A stretch of DNA of 64,000 nt from Pontibacter pamirensis (GTDB lineage: Bacteria; Bacteroidota; Bacteroidia; Cytophagales; Hymenobacteraceae). Below, one piece after another: positions 9,162 through 18,655 of the stretch. The stretch covers positions 1 to 64,000 of the forward strand of contig NZ_SSNI01000018.1 in NCBI RefSeq assembly GCF_010015475.1, in the 5' to 3' direction. Every line of letters starts with the position of its first letter. Position 1 is the stretch's first letter. Under the pieces are notes generated by a model. That model was not told the origin of the DNA. It was given only the letters and a program-made list of their open reading frames with translations, and searched no databases. A program made the position numbers and the translations under genes.

Positions 9162-10067
9162 GTGAAACATTTTTTTAAGACAGCCTGGCAGATTCTAAAA
9201 GACACCAAAAGTAATTTCAGGGGTAACCAGCCTATTGTGTATAGTGCTGCCATTGCCTTTTTTATGATTTTCTCACTGCCTGCCATCTTAATTGTTCTTA
9301 CGCTTATAGGGTCTATTTTCTTTGCAGAAGAGGCTGTGAGAGAACGAATAGAGAAAAATGTAGCGAACTTAATAAGCAAAGAGGCTGGTGAACAGGCAAA
9401 TATCATTCTGGAAAATGCAACGGAGGTGCCTGCCGGCTTTTGGGGAGTTCTTATCGGAATCATAGTCGTGATCCAAAGTGCATCTATTATATTTTTTATG
9501 GTGCAGAAAGGCCTGAACGCAATCTGGCAGGTAAAGGTAAAATCGGGAGTGAATTTCTTCAGGCTTCTGAAATATAGGTTGATAGCGTTGGCTATGGTAG
9601 TAGGCCTAGGCTTATTGCTTGCCATCAGCCTGCTGATTGACACGTTAATCGTTATTTTCAATGAGGAGTTGCAAGCTGTTTTTGAGGAGTATCTCACGCC
9701 TGCTATCCGTACATTTAACACCCTATTTTACCTGTCTGTGATTTTAATTTTTTTCACAGCAGTTCATAAAGTTTTACCCGATGCCAAGATTGCTTGGAAG
9801 GATGCATTGGCAGGCGGAGTAATCACCTCCATCCTCTTTCTGATAGGAAAGCAGATAATAAATTTTGTACTGAGCAATGTACAACTGATTGGTATTTATG
9901 CCGCTGCGGGCTCACTGGTTGTACTGCTGTTATGGGTATTCTACTCTTCCATAATTCTGCTTTTGGGCGCAGAAGTAACAAAGGCCTATGCCAACAACCA
10001 CGGAAGAAAGGTAGAGCCAAAATCGATCGCAGAAAAATATAGAGAAGTAATAGGAGAAGAGGGTTAA
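9162..10067 (+). CDS. YihY/BrkB family inner-membrane protein
   Basis: A 301-residue integral membrane protein with about six hydrophobic helices. It shows the family features: an N-terminal FRGNQPIVYSAAIAFFMIFSLPA segment, a long periplasmic helix with KEAGEQANIILENA, and the C-terminal GIYAAAGSLVVLLLWVFYSSIILLLGAEVTKAYA block. YihY/BrkB proteins (formerly miscalled RNase BN) are membrane proteins of uncertain transport role. It stands alone; the start follows a short GGGGTAA leader. Confidence 0.9.
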   Translation: MKHFFKTAWQILKDTKSNFRGNQPIVYSAAIAFFMIFSLPAILIVLTLIGSIFFAEEAVRERIEKNVANLISKEAGEQANIILENATEVPAGFWGVLIGIIVVIQSASIIFFMVQKGLNAIWQVKVKSGVNFFRLLKYRLIALAMVVGLGLLLAISLLIDTLIVIFNEELQAVFEEYLTPAIRTFNTLFYLSVILIFFTAVHKVLPDAKIAWKDALAGGVITSILFLIGKQIINFVLSNVQLIGIYAAAGSLVVLLLWVFYSSIILLLGAEVTKAYANNHGRKVEPKSIAEKYREVIGEEG

Positions 10068-10406
10068 GGTGGATAAACAGGAAGCAGAAGGTTTCTCAGA
10101 ACACCCTGTCTTTTGCGTAAGTTGTTGATATATTCTGATTTCAACCACAAGAACAGGCATGAGGCGAAAACGGAAAGAACAATGCGGTGCAGGCCTCTCA
10201 TTCTTAAACTCAAGTGCTTCGCCATTTCAGGTACAGTGCCAGGAACTCCTGTCATTTCAAGGAACCTGTTCAATACTGACGAGCAGAAACCTTTCAGTTG
10301 CAGGCTTATTCTCTTACTTTTGAAGATTATTGACTACAGTATAAGTTGCCGTTGTTTATAGGACAAAGCTTTTGTAAGGCTGTAGGGCATCAATTAAGAA
10401 TATTCG
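10068..10406. other. intergenic stretch without a supported gene
   Basis: Open frames of 70-80 codons exist on both strands (10113-10361 plus, 10064-10273 minus), overlap each other and have no recognisable features. I see no terminator for the YihY gene and no clear promoter for the MFS gene. Confidence 0.4.
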
Positions 10407-11681
10407 ATGAGTAAAATAATTGCCCAACCGGGCCTAAAGGAGAATGCAGGTCAGTTCTGGCTGCTGATGTTGATGACCGGATTTGTTGGGGCTATGGTGG
10501 GGCTGGAGCGAGCCGTAATACCAAAATTTGCCGAGACCGTCTTTAGCCTGAACGGGCACACCGCTATTCTTTCTTTTATTGTGGCATTTGGCCTGGCTAA
10601 GTCAGTAGCCAACCTGGTGATGGGACAACTCTCCATGCATTTAACGCGCAGGCAATTGCTGCTGATTGGCTGGCTTTTTGCGCTGCCGGTGCCCTGGCTC
10701 CTGCTTTACGCTAACAGCTGGTGGTGGGTACTGGCAGCCAACCTGCTGCTGGGCATTAACCAGGGCCTCGCCTGGACCTCCAGTATTGTAATGACAATAG
10801 ACCTGGTGGGCGAAAAGAACCGTGGCCTGGCCATGGGTATCAATGAGTTTGCAGGTTACCTGGCGGTGGGGCTTGCCTCCTTTCTGGCCGGCTATATTGC
10901 CTCCGCCACCGGCGAGGTGACGTATGCCTTCGTGCCAGGCATTGCTTTCTCTCTGGCAGGTGTGCTGCTCGTGCTTTTTGTGGTACACGACACCCACGCA
11001 CATGTGCAGGCAGAGGCAGCTATAAGCAGAGTGCAATTATTGTCAAACGTCTGGAAAGACACCACCTGGCGCCATATTAACCTAGGTCCTGTGACCTTGA
11101 ACGGCTTTGTGACAAAAATAAACGATGGGGTACTGTGGGGGTTACTGCCCATGGTGCTCAGCTCTAAAGGTTATTCGCTGGTGGAGATTGGATTTCTGGC
11201 TGGTATCTACCCTGCTGTCTGGGGCATAGGACAGCTGTTTACAGGAAAATTAGGGGATACCTACTCCAGAAAGAAGTTGCTGTGTTTGGGCATGTTACTG
11301 CAGGGAATGGCCATTGCCGCGCTATTTTTTACGAATTCTTACGCCCTAATGCTACTGGCCCTCGCAGTCGTTGGAGTCGGAACAGCCATGGTATACCCTA
11401 CCTTCCTTACCTTGGTGGCAGATAACACACACCCTAGCCAGCGGTCGCAGAGTATGGGTATCTTCCGGTTCTGGCGCGATTTCGGCTATGTGGGAGGTGC
11501 CGTGGCAGCAGGAATCTTCAGCGATTTGTTTGGGGCAGAAGTAGTATTGTTAGGCGCCGGTATTGGTACTATTGGTGCCGGTGTGTTTTCGGGAATACGC
11601 ATGCTGGAACAGCCTTTGGATTCCAGCCCGCTGGAGCCTGCAAAATTGAAAAGACATAAAGCATTAGCAGAGACAAAGTAA
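10407..11681 (+). CDS. MFS transporter
   Basis: A 424-residue major facilitator superfamily carrier with twelve predicted membrane helices in two halves. A GKLGDTYSRKKLL loop in the second half matches the MFS signature between helices 8 and 9, and a weaker copy, GQLSMHLTRRQLL, lies between helices 2 and 3. The substrate cannot be told from sequence. It is a single gene, GC-richer than the DNA before it. The C-terminal tail is short and basic. No neighbouring gene suggests a substrate. Confidence 0.9.
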   Translation: MSKIIAQPGLKENAGQFWLLMLMTGFVGAMVGLERAVIPKFAETVFSLNGHTAILSFIVAFGLAKSVANLVMGQLSMHLTRRQLLLIGWLFALPVPWLLLYANSWWWVLAANLLLGINQGLAWTSSIVMTIDLVGEKNRGLAMGINEFAGYLAVGLASFLAGYIASATGEVTYAFVPGIAFSLAGVLLVLFVVHDTHAHVQAEAAISRVQLLSNVWKDTTWRHINLGPVTLNGFVTKINDGVLWGLLPMVLSSKGYSLVEIGFLAGIYPAVWGIGQLFTGKLGDTYSRKKLLCLGMLLQGMAIAALFFTNSYALMLLALAVVGVGTAMVYPTFLTLVADNTHPSQRSQSMGIFRFWRDFGYVGGAVAAGIFSDLFGAEVVLLGAGIGTIGAGVFSGIRMLEQPLDSSPLEPAKLKRHKALAETK

Positions 11682-11988
11682 AAGGCAAAGGTGCTCACAC
11701 TTTCCCTTTCAGAAACATCCTGATTATTTGCTGCCGTAAGAGTTCCTGTTTCTGATGCACTTAACTATCCCTTAAGTGCTGCTCTCGGGAGGTTTAATGT
11801 CGTGCCGGCACAATGTATTTGGCAAGCAAGGTTTGACTTTGGCACCGTAATTGGTTAATTTTAACTACGAGTGGGCATGTGAAGATCTTCTTTATGCATT
11901 TTTTGTAGCTTTTTCACTTATGTTTTCGTTATAAAAAAGGTGCCCAATCGTTTAAAACTATTTTTAACCCAATCCTAAAAACTCCATT
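11682..11988. other. intergenic stretch, leader of the DUF4168 gene
   Basis: No gene seen. The AT-rich right half (TTTTTTGTAGC... to TTATAAAAAAGG) probably carries the DUF4168 promoter, but no clear TAnnTTTG box is present. Confidence 0.4.
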
Positions 11989-12489
11989 ATGGTACTAATT
12001 AAGAAAGGGACTATTGCAGCTGCATTTGTAGTAGCATCTATGTCTTTTAGTCATGCGGCTTTTGCGCAGCAGGCAACAACTCCTCAAACTGAAACACAAG
12101 AACAGGCATCAGCCGAAGAATTCTCTGAAGATGTACTAGAGAAGTTTGTGGAAGCAAACTCAACCGTTACAGAAATACAGAAAGCCAGCCGCGACTCTTT
12201 AATTTCCGCTATTGAGAGTGAAAATCTGACAGTAGATAGGTTTAATGAGTTAGCCAAGGCACACCAGGCTCAAAAGCTTGAAGAGGTTGCCGAGGGCACG
12301 GAAGAGATTTCGGCCTTTAGTAGTGCAGCACAGCGTGTTGTAAAAATGCAGCCTGAAACAAAAGAAAGAGTGGAAGAGGCCATACAAGAAGAAGGTCTGA
12401 CTGTAGAACAATATGAAAAAATAATGGCAGCCTACCAGAGCGACCCTGTTGTAAAGGCTAAAATCAGTGCAGTGATAAACAAGGACTAA
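11989..12489 (+). CDS. DUF4168 exported protein
   Basis: A 166-residue protein with a cleavable signal peptide ending at AFAQQ (about residue 27). The mature part has two copies of a helical unit: EEFSEDVLEKFVEANSTVTEIQ with ENLTVDRFNELAKAHQ, and a later block with EEGLTVEQYEKIMAAYQ. This is the DUF4168 pattern, found in periplasmic or secreted proteins of Bacteroidota and Cyanobacteria. The family has no known activity. It has its own leader and a strong terminator, so it is a one-gene unit. Confidence 0.87.
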   Translation: MVLIKKGTIAAAFVVASMSFSHAAFAQQATTPQTETQEQASAEEFSEDVLEKFVEANSTVTEIQKASRDSLISAIESENLTVDRFNELAKAHQAQKLEEVAEGTEEISAFSSAAQRVVKMQPETKERVEEAIQEEGLTVEQYEKIMAAYQSDPVVKAKISAVINKD

Positions 12490-12515
12490 AGACATTTATG
12501 GTCTGAAATATCAAA

Positions 12516-12553
12516 ATAAAACTTCGGTTCTGTTGAACCGAAGCTTTATTTTT
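12516..12553. terminator. bidirectional terminator
   Basis: CTTCGGTTC (12522-12530) pairs exactly with 12535-12543, flanked by A-rich and T-rich tracts. It lies between the convergent DUF4168 gene and the sulfatase/FGE operon and can serve both. Confidence 0.8.
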
Positions 12554-12587
12554 TTATCTGGCACGCAAAGTAGTGTCACCCCTGTTA

Positions 12588-13742
12588 TTAATTTAAAAGC
12601 TTGTCAGGAGTTCCAGCTGGTCTGCCGTCTTTCACACATCTGAACCCGAGGTTGCTGGAACCGCTGGTTACTTCGCCTTTCCCACGGCTGCCTGCCCTGT
12701 AGCGGATGCAGTATTGGTCGCTGCACAGGTAAGAGCCTCCCCGCTGCACCCGCTTTACCGCTCCGGGCTCATCCGGATCATAACTGCTGGCCGGGCCTTT
12801 GGGATTTTCTTTGGTGCTGTGCTGGTAGTAGTCCGGCCGGTAGTAGTCGCTGCACCACTCCCACACATTGCCGTCCATATCATATAATCCGTAGGGGTTA
12901 GGAAGATAGGATTTGACCGGGGCCGCCCCGACAAAGCCATCCGCTCCTGTGTTGCGTTCAGGGAAGTGGCCCTGGTAGATGTTGGCCATCCACTTTCCAT
13001 CGGGCTTTACCTCATCTCCCCAGTAATATGGCTGCTGCTCTTTGCCGCCTCTCGCAGCATATTCCCATTCTGCCTCTGTTGGCAAACGCTTTCCTGCCCA
13101 TGTGGCATAGGCAAGCGCATCTTCATAGGAAACATGCACAACAGGCTCATTGGGGTGTGCTAAGGCAGCACTCCCCTTTCCTAAAGGCTTCCTCCAACTG
13201 GCGCCGGGGACATACTGCCACCACTGAAGCGGATTATCCAAAGATACCGGCTGGGCAGTAGCCACAAACACACCGGAACCGGGAACTAACTTATCAGCAG
13301 GCACCCCAGGGAAATCAGCAGGGTTCAGGGGCCGCTCCGCCACTGTTACGTACCCGGTGGCCTGCACAAACGCAGCAAACTCAGCATTCGTTACCTCATG
13401 CTCATCCATCCAGAAGCCGCGCAGGGCTACATCATGAACCGGCTTTGCATCAGGAAACGAGGCATCTTCCGCCCCCATGGCAAAGGTGCCCCCCGGAATC
13501 CAGACCATCTTCGAAGGAACAGTGTCTGTTGTTTCTTCAACTCGCCCTTCTCCCTTGCTAGCTACTCCAGCAAGTTTCGCAAACTGCTGCCCCGCCTCAG
13601 GCTGGCATACGGCTATCCCGCTTTCGTTACCAGTTGCAGCTGCCTTGGCTTGTTCCTCATGCCCAGACTGGCAACCTGTAAGGCTAGAAAGGGAGAGGCA
13701 GAAAGCTAAAGCAGCTGTGGCTATTCTATACGACTTATTCAT
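12588..13742 (-). CDS. lipoprotein formylglycine-generating enzyme (SUMF1 family)
   Basis: A 384-residue protein. The start at 13742 (MNKSYRIA) gives a lipoprotein signal peptide with lipobox LTGC (about Cys24); a longer reading adds 22 unlikely residues inside the upstream leader. The FGE-sulfatase domain (about residues 70-372) opens with WIPGGTFAMG and ends with GGSYLCSDQYC and SNLGFRCV. Cys340 and Cys345 match, in spacing and context, the two copper-binding active-site cysteines of true formylglycine-generating enzyme, which oxidises a sulfatase cysteine to formylglycine. Most SUMF1-like proteins lack this pair, so an active enzyme is likely. It lies 37 bases behind the sulfatase gene, so it probably matures that enzyme. 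The lipoprotein location, outside the cytoplasm, is notable. Confidence 0.88.
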   Translation of the reverse strand: MNKSYRIATAALAFCLSLSSLTGCQSGHEEQAKAAATGNESGIAVCQPEAGQQFAKLAGVASKGEGRVEETTDTVPSKMVWIPGGTFAMGAEDASFPDAKPVHDVALRGFWMDEHEVTNAEFAAFVQATGYVTVAERPLNPADFPGVPADKLVPGSGVFVATAQPVSLDNPLQWWQYVPGASWRKPLGKGSAALAHPNEPVVHVSYEDALAYATWAGKRLPTEAEWEYAARGGKEQQPYYWGDEVKPDGKWMANIYQGHFPERNTGADGFVGAAPVKSYLPNPYGLYDMDGNVWEWCSDYYRPDYYQHSTKENPKGPASSYDPDEPGAVKRVQRGGSYLCSDQYCIRYRAGSRGKGEVTSGSSNLGFRCVKDGRPAGTPDKLLN

Positions 13743-13779
13743 ATATATTTTTCTTTTTACACAACCACACTTTACAACA

Positions 13780-15219
13780 TTACTGCAATATGGCTGGCTT
13801 CCTGACATTCTCGCCCACCCGGTTTGTCAGATCATCGCCTAAGTCTTTTCGTGCCTCCTCCGCAAGGCTCATTATTTTTGCGACCACCTCCGGGTACAGC
13901 TCCTGAACGTCATAATCCTCCCCGGGGTCGTGCGACAGGTTATAGAGCGCCATCGGAACCTGCACCCTTGCTATCTTGCCCGGTGTGCCCTCTTTGCCAT
14001 GCAACGCTGCGTAGGTGTTGGAAGGATGCGGTAGTACGAGCTTCCAGTTCCGGTAACGTACAGCTTCCAGGCTGTTCTTACCGAAATAGTAGTAAAACAC
14101 CTCCCGGGGTCCTTCATCTGCTTTACCAAGTAAAACCGGCAGGAAGTTCATCCCGTCGATTTTCTTTTCAGGAAGCGGGGCTCCTGTTGCCGCCGCAATG
14201 GTTGGCAGCAGGTCCATGTTTGTCATAAGATGGCTGTTAACGCCGGCAGCCTCTACTTTGCCTGGCCAACGCACCAGCATCGGAACCCGTGTTCCTCCCT
14301 CCCATGAGGTTGACTTGCCTTCCTTAAAGCCGCCAGACGAGCCGGCATTGTCTCCGAAGTTCAGCCAGGGGCCGTTGTCGCTGGTAACGATCAGCAGGGT
14401 GTTGTCTGCTATCTTCTCCTGGTCCAGCGCCTCCAGCACCTCCCCTAACGACCAGTCAAGTTCCAGTATCACATCCCCGAACAGGCCTATTTTACTTTTC
14501 CCCCTGAATTTATCTGATGCGGCCAGCGGCACGTGTGGCATGGGGTGCGCCAGGTAGAGAAAAAACGGTTTGGACTTGTTTTCCTTTATAAAGGCAACCG
14601 CCCTTTCGGTAAACGCTGTTGTTAAACGCGACTGCCCCTGTAAGGTAAGGATGGAGTCAACCACAACATCTCCCTGGTACACGGGTAGAACTGGCCAGCC
14701 TCCGCGCATATTCGAAGAATCCGTAATGCGGTTCCCGGCATAGTCTATGGGCCAGATGTCATTGGAATAGGGAATACCGTAAAAACTGTCGAACCCATAG
14801 TGGACAGGAGAATATGGAGGCTTGTTGCCCAGGTGCCACTTCCCGAGCATAGCGGTTTTATAGCCGGCTGCTTTGAGCAAAGAAGCAATCGTCTCTTCTT
14901 CCGGGTTCAGCGCCACTTTGCTCCCCGGGAGCAAAGCTCCAGCCAGTCCTAACCTGTTGGGGTAGGTGCCGGTAAGCAGGGCCGCTCGCGAAGTAGTACA
15001 GACAGCCTGCGCCGCATTGAAGTGGGTGAAACGTGTCCCCTCTTTTGCAACCCGGTTAAAATTGGCTGTAGATACTCCTGTCATGCCATAGGGCTCAATA
15101 TCACCATAGCCCATGTCATCCATGTAAATGATGATAACGTTTGGCCTGGTCTGCTTTTGAGCGTTCACACTGGCACAAACGACGAATGCGACAATCAGCA
15201 AAAGTAAATTCCTTATCAT
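13780..15219 (-). CDS. exported type I sulfatase (arylsulfatase family)
   Basis: A 479-residue protein from the start at 15219 (MIRNLLLL), which follows a good AAGGAAG ribosome-binding site and gives a signal peptide ending near VNAQ. The metal site Asp pair is in YMDDMGYGD (D34, D35), a GKWHLG motif follows, and the C-terminal third has the usual sulfatase fold blocks. The nucleophile motif reads CTTSRAALLTG (C74), where the canonical form is C-x-[P/A]-x-R, so the third position is Thr. An upstream in-frame ATG at 15312 would add a poly-Tyr leader from the AGT repeat and is rejected. It is the first gene of an operon with the FGE. The substrate, probably a sulfated glycan, is unknown. Confidence 0.88.
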   Translation of the reverse strand: MIRNLLLLIVAFVVCASVNAQKQTRPNVIIIYMDDMGYGDIEPYGMTGVSTANFNRVAKEGTRFTHFNAAQAVCTTSRAALLTGTYPNRLGLAGALLPGSKVALNPEEETIASLLKAAGYKTAMLGKWHLGNKPPYSPVHYGFDSFYGIPYSNDIWPIDYAGNRITDSSNMRGGWPVLPVYQGDVVVDSILTLQGQSRLTTAFTERAVAFIKENKSKPFFLYLAHPMPHVPLAASDKFRGKSKIGLFGDVILELDWSLGEVLEALDQEKIADNTLLIVTSDNGPWLNFGDNAGSSGGFKEGKSTSWEGGTRVPMLVRWPGKVEAAGVNSHLMTNMDLLPTIAAATGAPLPEKKIDGMNFLPVLLGKADEGPREVFYYYFGKNSLEAVRYRNWKLVLPHPSNTYAALHGKEGTPGKIARVQVPMALYNLSHDPGEDYDVQELYPEVVAKIMSLAEEARKDLGDDLTNRVGENVRKPAILQ

Positions 15220-15245
15220 ACTTCCTTTTTTAAGTGTCGCTGCTA

Positions 15246-15293
<48 letters not shown>

Positions 15294-15722
15294 TGCGACA
15301 AAACATATTCAAATATGCGAAGCTAGCTCTCCATCAACCTATTGTTGGAGGTAAGTGTATCATCAAAGCAAATTCATGTAACTCAATTCTAGCCTCAGCA
15401 CATAATTGGTATACTTCTGAACAACGTTAAGGCATGGTGCTGATACCGCGATTACCCCCTAAGCTATATCTTCCTCAATTTAAAAAATTATAAATGCATT
15501 ACCGAAGGAAAAAAGGTATGTATGTTCATGGCTACAAATGGCAATGACGACTTTATGCTAGCGCTAAAGTTATAAAGTGAAAAACAGTAAAGAAAGAGTG
15601 TCTTCCTATACAGAACATTACCCGGCTTTATCCGCACAGGCAGAACATGCGTATGTTCTGACAGAGGCCTCTTACATACAAAAGGCTTTTCTTATATTTA
15701 CTTTTACATTTTAACAACAACT
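15294..15722. other. divergent promoter region (sulfatase / aldo-keto reductase)
   Basis: No gene is seen. It holds the promoter of the leftward sulfatase operon and of the rightward reductase gene. A TTCTTATATTTACTTTTAC stretch about 35 bases before the reductase start is the best promoter-like sequence, but it fits the -7 consensus only loosely. Confidence 0.4.
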
Positions 15723-16694
15723 ATGGAATATAGAAGATTTGGCCGCACGGGCTGGAAAGTAAGCGAAATCGGGTATGGCATGTGGGGTATGGCAGGATGG
15801 ACGAACTCTGACGACGAGCAATCAGACCGCTCCCTGGATATTGCCGTGGAAGGCGGCTGCAACTTTTTTGACACTGCCTGGGGCTACGGCGCCGGCAAAA
15901 GCGAGGAGATACTGGGCCGCCTGCTGAAGCGCCACCCGGACCAGCGACTATATGTTGCCACTAAGATACCGCCCAAAAACATGAAATGGCCATCCAAACC
16001 AGATTATAAACTGGAAGACTGCTTTCCGGCAGATCACATTATAGAATACACGGAGAAGAGCCTCAAAAATCTCGGAGTGGAAACCATCGACCTGCAGCAG
16101 TTTCACGTGTGGGAAGACGGCTGGGCTGAAAATGAGGAATGGCAACGGGCAGTGGAGAAGCTGAAAGCAGAAGGCAAGATTCAGCATATGGGCGTGAGCG
16201 TAAACCGTTGGGAGCCTGAGAATGTGCTGAATACCCTGCGCACCGGCCATATCAGCAGCGTACAGGTCATCTACAACATCTTTGATCAGGCGCCCGAAGA
16301 CACACTGTTCCCGCTTTGCAGAGAACTGGACATCGCCACAATTGCACGTGTCCCGTTTGATGAAGGCACCCTGACCGGAACATTTACGAAAGAAACTACC
16401 TTCCCGGAAGAAGACTGGCGCAGCACCTATTTTGTGCCGGAGAACCTAAATTCCAGTGTAAACCACGCCGACCGCCTGAAACCACTGGTGCCACAAGGTA
16501 TGACCATGCCGGAAATGGCACTTCGGTTCATTTTGAGCAATCCGGATGTGAGCACAACCATTCCGGGTATGCGCAAAGCACCACATGTAAAATCTAATCT
16601 AAGCGCCAGCGATGGAAATGGCTTGCCTAAAGACCTGCTGGACGAACTGAAGCAGCATCGCTGGGATCGTAAACCAACGGAGTGGTCACAATAA
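15723..16694 (+). CDS. aldo/keto reductase
   Basis: A 323-residue NADPH-dependent oxidoreductase with a TIM-barrel fold. The catalytic residues are visible: Asp in FDTAWGYG with Tyr three to four residues on, Lys in VATKIPP, and His in LQQFHVW. The N-terminal MEYRRFGRTGWKVSEIGYGMWG is typical for the Tas/YghZ-like branch of the family, which acts on sugars, ketones and aldehydes. The substrate is unknown. It is the leftmost gene of a stretch rich in exported sugar-oxidation genes, so a sugar-derived substrate is plausible. It ends at a strong hairpin terminator. Confidence 0.92.
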   Translation: MEYRRFGRTGWKVSEIGYGMWGMAGWTNSDDEQSDRSLDIAVEGGCNFFDTAWGYGAGKSEEILGRLLKRHPDQRLYVATKIPPKNMKWPSKPDYKLEDCFPADHIIEYTEKSLKNLGVETIDLQQFHVWEDGWAENEEWQRAVEKLKAEGKIQHMGVSVNRWEPENVLNTLRTGHISSVQVIYNIFDQAPEDTLFPLCRELDIATIARVPFDEGTLTGTFTKETTFPEEDWRSTYFVPENLNSSVNHADRLKPLVPQGMTMPEMALRFILSNPDVSTTIPGMRKAPHVKSNLSASDGNGLPKDLLDELKQHRWDRKPTEWSQ

Positions 16695-16749
16695 GCGCAA
16701 CTGTTGCCATATCAGTGTTCAGATGCTGGTTTAACAGAATCTGACCTTA

Positions 16750-16793
16750 TCAACAGAAAGGCCCCTGATGAATTTCAGGAGCCTTTCTGTTGA
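16750..16793 (+). terminator. terminator of the aldo/keto reductase gene
   Basis: Arms at 16750-16768 and 16775-16793 pair over 19 bases with one mismatch, 55 bases after the stop codon. The loop is six bases. There is no long T tract after it, only CTTTCTGTTGATG. Confidence 0.7.
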
Positions 16794-17025
16794 TGGGATG
16801 TAGGTTGTGCTACTGGTGCTTCTCTTATTACTTTTCCCCAAAAATGTTCTTGCTGTGTCTTTCGACAAGCAAGCTGTTGGGGATAATACACCACTGCTGC
16901 ACTTCTGGCTTCTGGCTGGTGCAGCAGTGGTTATAGATATTTAATTTCCTGATTTTTAGAATCCTAAAAAGATTCTACTTATATTAATAAATCAATGAGT
17001 AATCACTTTTTCAAGAAGCCATAGA
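16794..17025. repeat. leader of the TolB-like gene with a 12-base inverted repeat
   Basis: Within this stretch CCACTGCTGCAC (16891-16902) is exactly complementary to 16919-16930, with a 16-base spacer that itself contains two copies of CTTCTGGCT. It has no T tract after it, so a regulatory hairpin or operator is as likely as a terminator. No gene is seen. Confidence 0.6.
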
Positions 17026-18555
17026 ATGAAGCATACGACGTGGGGCACACTCCTATTTTGTGTTGGGTTATTAGTCACACTCTCCTTTTCTGCTTTCTCT
17101 CAGCAGCAACAGATTGGTGTGTTTGAAGGCAGTACGGATATTGGTCAGGTGCGGAAACCCGGCTCCGCCACCTATAAACCAAGTACACAGCAGTACGAGG
17201 TAGCAGGATCCGGATATAACATCTGGTTCGACAAGGACGAGTTTCATTATCTATGGAAACGCATGTCCGGTGACTTCATCCTCTACACCCGCGCCAAATT
17301 TGTGGGCGAGGGCGTAGACCCACATCGGAAAGTGGGCTGGATGGTGCGCTCTAACCTAGAGGGAAACTCGCCCCACATCAACGCAGTAGTGCACGGCGAC
17401 GGACTTACATCGCTGCAGTACCGGGAAGCAAAGGGCGACAGTACTAAAGAAATACGCGCTGACCTGACAGGCGCGGATGTGATTCAACTGGAAAGAAAAG
17501 GAACTACCTACACCATGCGTGTCGCTAAATTCGGTGAGCCTTTCGTGACGGAGGAGGTCCGCCATTTAAATTTAGGCGATGAGGTATATGTCGGGCTGTT
17601 TGTGGGTTCGCATAACGAGGATGTGCTGGAGCGGGGCGTTTTTCAGGATGTGCGCATTACGGTGCCTGCCCCGGATGACCTCGTACAGTACCGGCAATAC
17701 CTGGGCAGTAACTTGGAGATACTCGACGTGAACACCGGCGACCGCGAAATAATCTATACATCACCTAAGTCACTGCAGGCTCCGAACTGGACCCCGGACG
17801 GTAAAACCCTTATTTACAACTCCGATGGTTTGATTTACACGTTTGATTTAGCCACGCGCGAGCCGAAAAGACTGAACACCGGCAAGGTCACCAACAACAA
17901 TAACGACCATGCGCTGTCTTTCGACGGCAAAATGCTGGGCCTGAGCAGTGGTGTAGAGGAACTGGGCGGCTCCATCATCTATACCGTGCCTGTAACAGGC
18001 GGAACACCAAAACAGATTACGCCCAGAGGCCCCTCCTACCTGCACAGTTGGTCTCCCGATGGCAAAACGCTTACCTACACAGCAGAGCGAAACGGAGAGT
18101 GGGATATTTATACTATACCCGCCAAAGGTGGTAAGGAAAAAAATCTGACCAATGCCAAAGGCCTCGACGATGGCTCAGAATATACTCCGGACGGCAAGTA
18201 CATTTACTTCAACTCCAACCGCAACGGCCCTATGCAGATCTGGCGCATGAAAGCAGACGGCAGCGAGCAGGAAGCCGTTACTAATGGCGATTTTCATGAC
18301 TGGTTCCCGCATATTTCACCGGATGGCAAGTCCATTGTGTTCCTCTCGTTCCTGAAAGAGGAAGTGGAACCCGGTGATCATCCCTTTTACAAGCACGTGT
18401 ACCTGCGCATGATGCCGGTGAGTGGCGGAGAGCCAAAAGTGATAGCCTATGTGTATGGCGGCCAGGGCAGTATAAACACGCCATCCTGGTCTCCGGACAG
18501 TAAAAAGGTCGCCTTCATCAGTAACTCAGCACCAGTTGAGGCTCAGGCTAAATAA
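17026..18555 (+). CDS. exported lectin-like plus TolB/WD40-type beta-propeller protein
   Basis: This 509-residue protein has a signal peptide (cleavage near SAFSQ, about residue 25). Residues about 30-215 form a concanavalin A-like (DUF1349/LamG-like) domain, with FHYLWKRMSGDFILYTRAKF and VGWMVRSNL. Residues about 230-500 contain PD40 propeller blades, recognised by repeated SPDGK or TPDGK motifs (NWTPDGKTL, SWSPDGKTL, YTPDGKYI, HISPDGKSI, SWSPDSKKV). Such proteins bind carbohydrates or act as periplasmic scaffolds; no enzyme site is seen. It lies 100 bases before a sugar isomerase-like gene on the same strand, probably as an operon. Confidence 0.85.
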   Translation: MKHTTWGTLLFCVGLLVTLSFSAFSQQQQIGVFEGSTDIGQVRKPGSATYKPSTQQYEVAGSGYNIWFDKDEFHYLWKRMSGDFILYTRAKFVGEGVDPHRKVGWMVRSNLEGNSPHINAVVHGDGLTSLQYREAKGDSTKEIRADLTGADVIQLERKGTTYTMRVAKFGEPFVTEEVRHLNLGDEVYVGLFVGSHNEDVLERGVFQDVRITVPAPDDLVQYRQYLGSNLEILDVNTGDREIIYTSPKSLQAPNWTPDGKTLIYNSDGLIYTFDLATREPKRLNTGKVTNNNNDHALSFDGKMLGLSSGVEELGGSIIYTVPVTGGTPKQITPRGPSYLHSWSPDGKTLTYTAERNGEWDIYTIPAKGGKEKNLTNAKGLDDGSEYTPDGKYIYFNSNRNGPMQIWRMKADGSEQEAVTNGDFHDWFPHISPDGKSIVFLSFLKEEVEPGDHPFYKHVYLRMMPVSGGEPKVIAYVYGGQGSINTPSWSPDSKKVAFISNSAPVEAQAK

Positions 18556-18655
18556 TATGATGCTTCAGAAAATATACTCCCGGTTTTTCCTTTTATTCAT
18601 TTGGTAATCAGGAACTGATACAGGCAATACTATAAGAGATCTAAACAAAACCTAA

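Noticed and set aside
10064..10273. 69-codon minus-strand frame between the YihY and MFS genes
   Set aside because: Overlaps another frame on the opposite strand, contains no recognised features and would begin in an unpromising context. Left as unresolved intergenic DNA.
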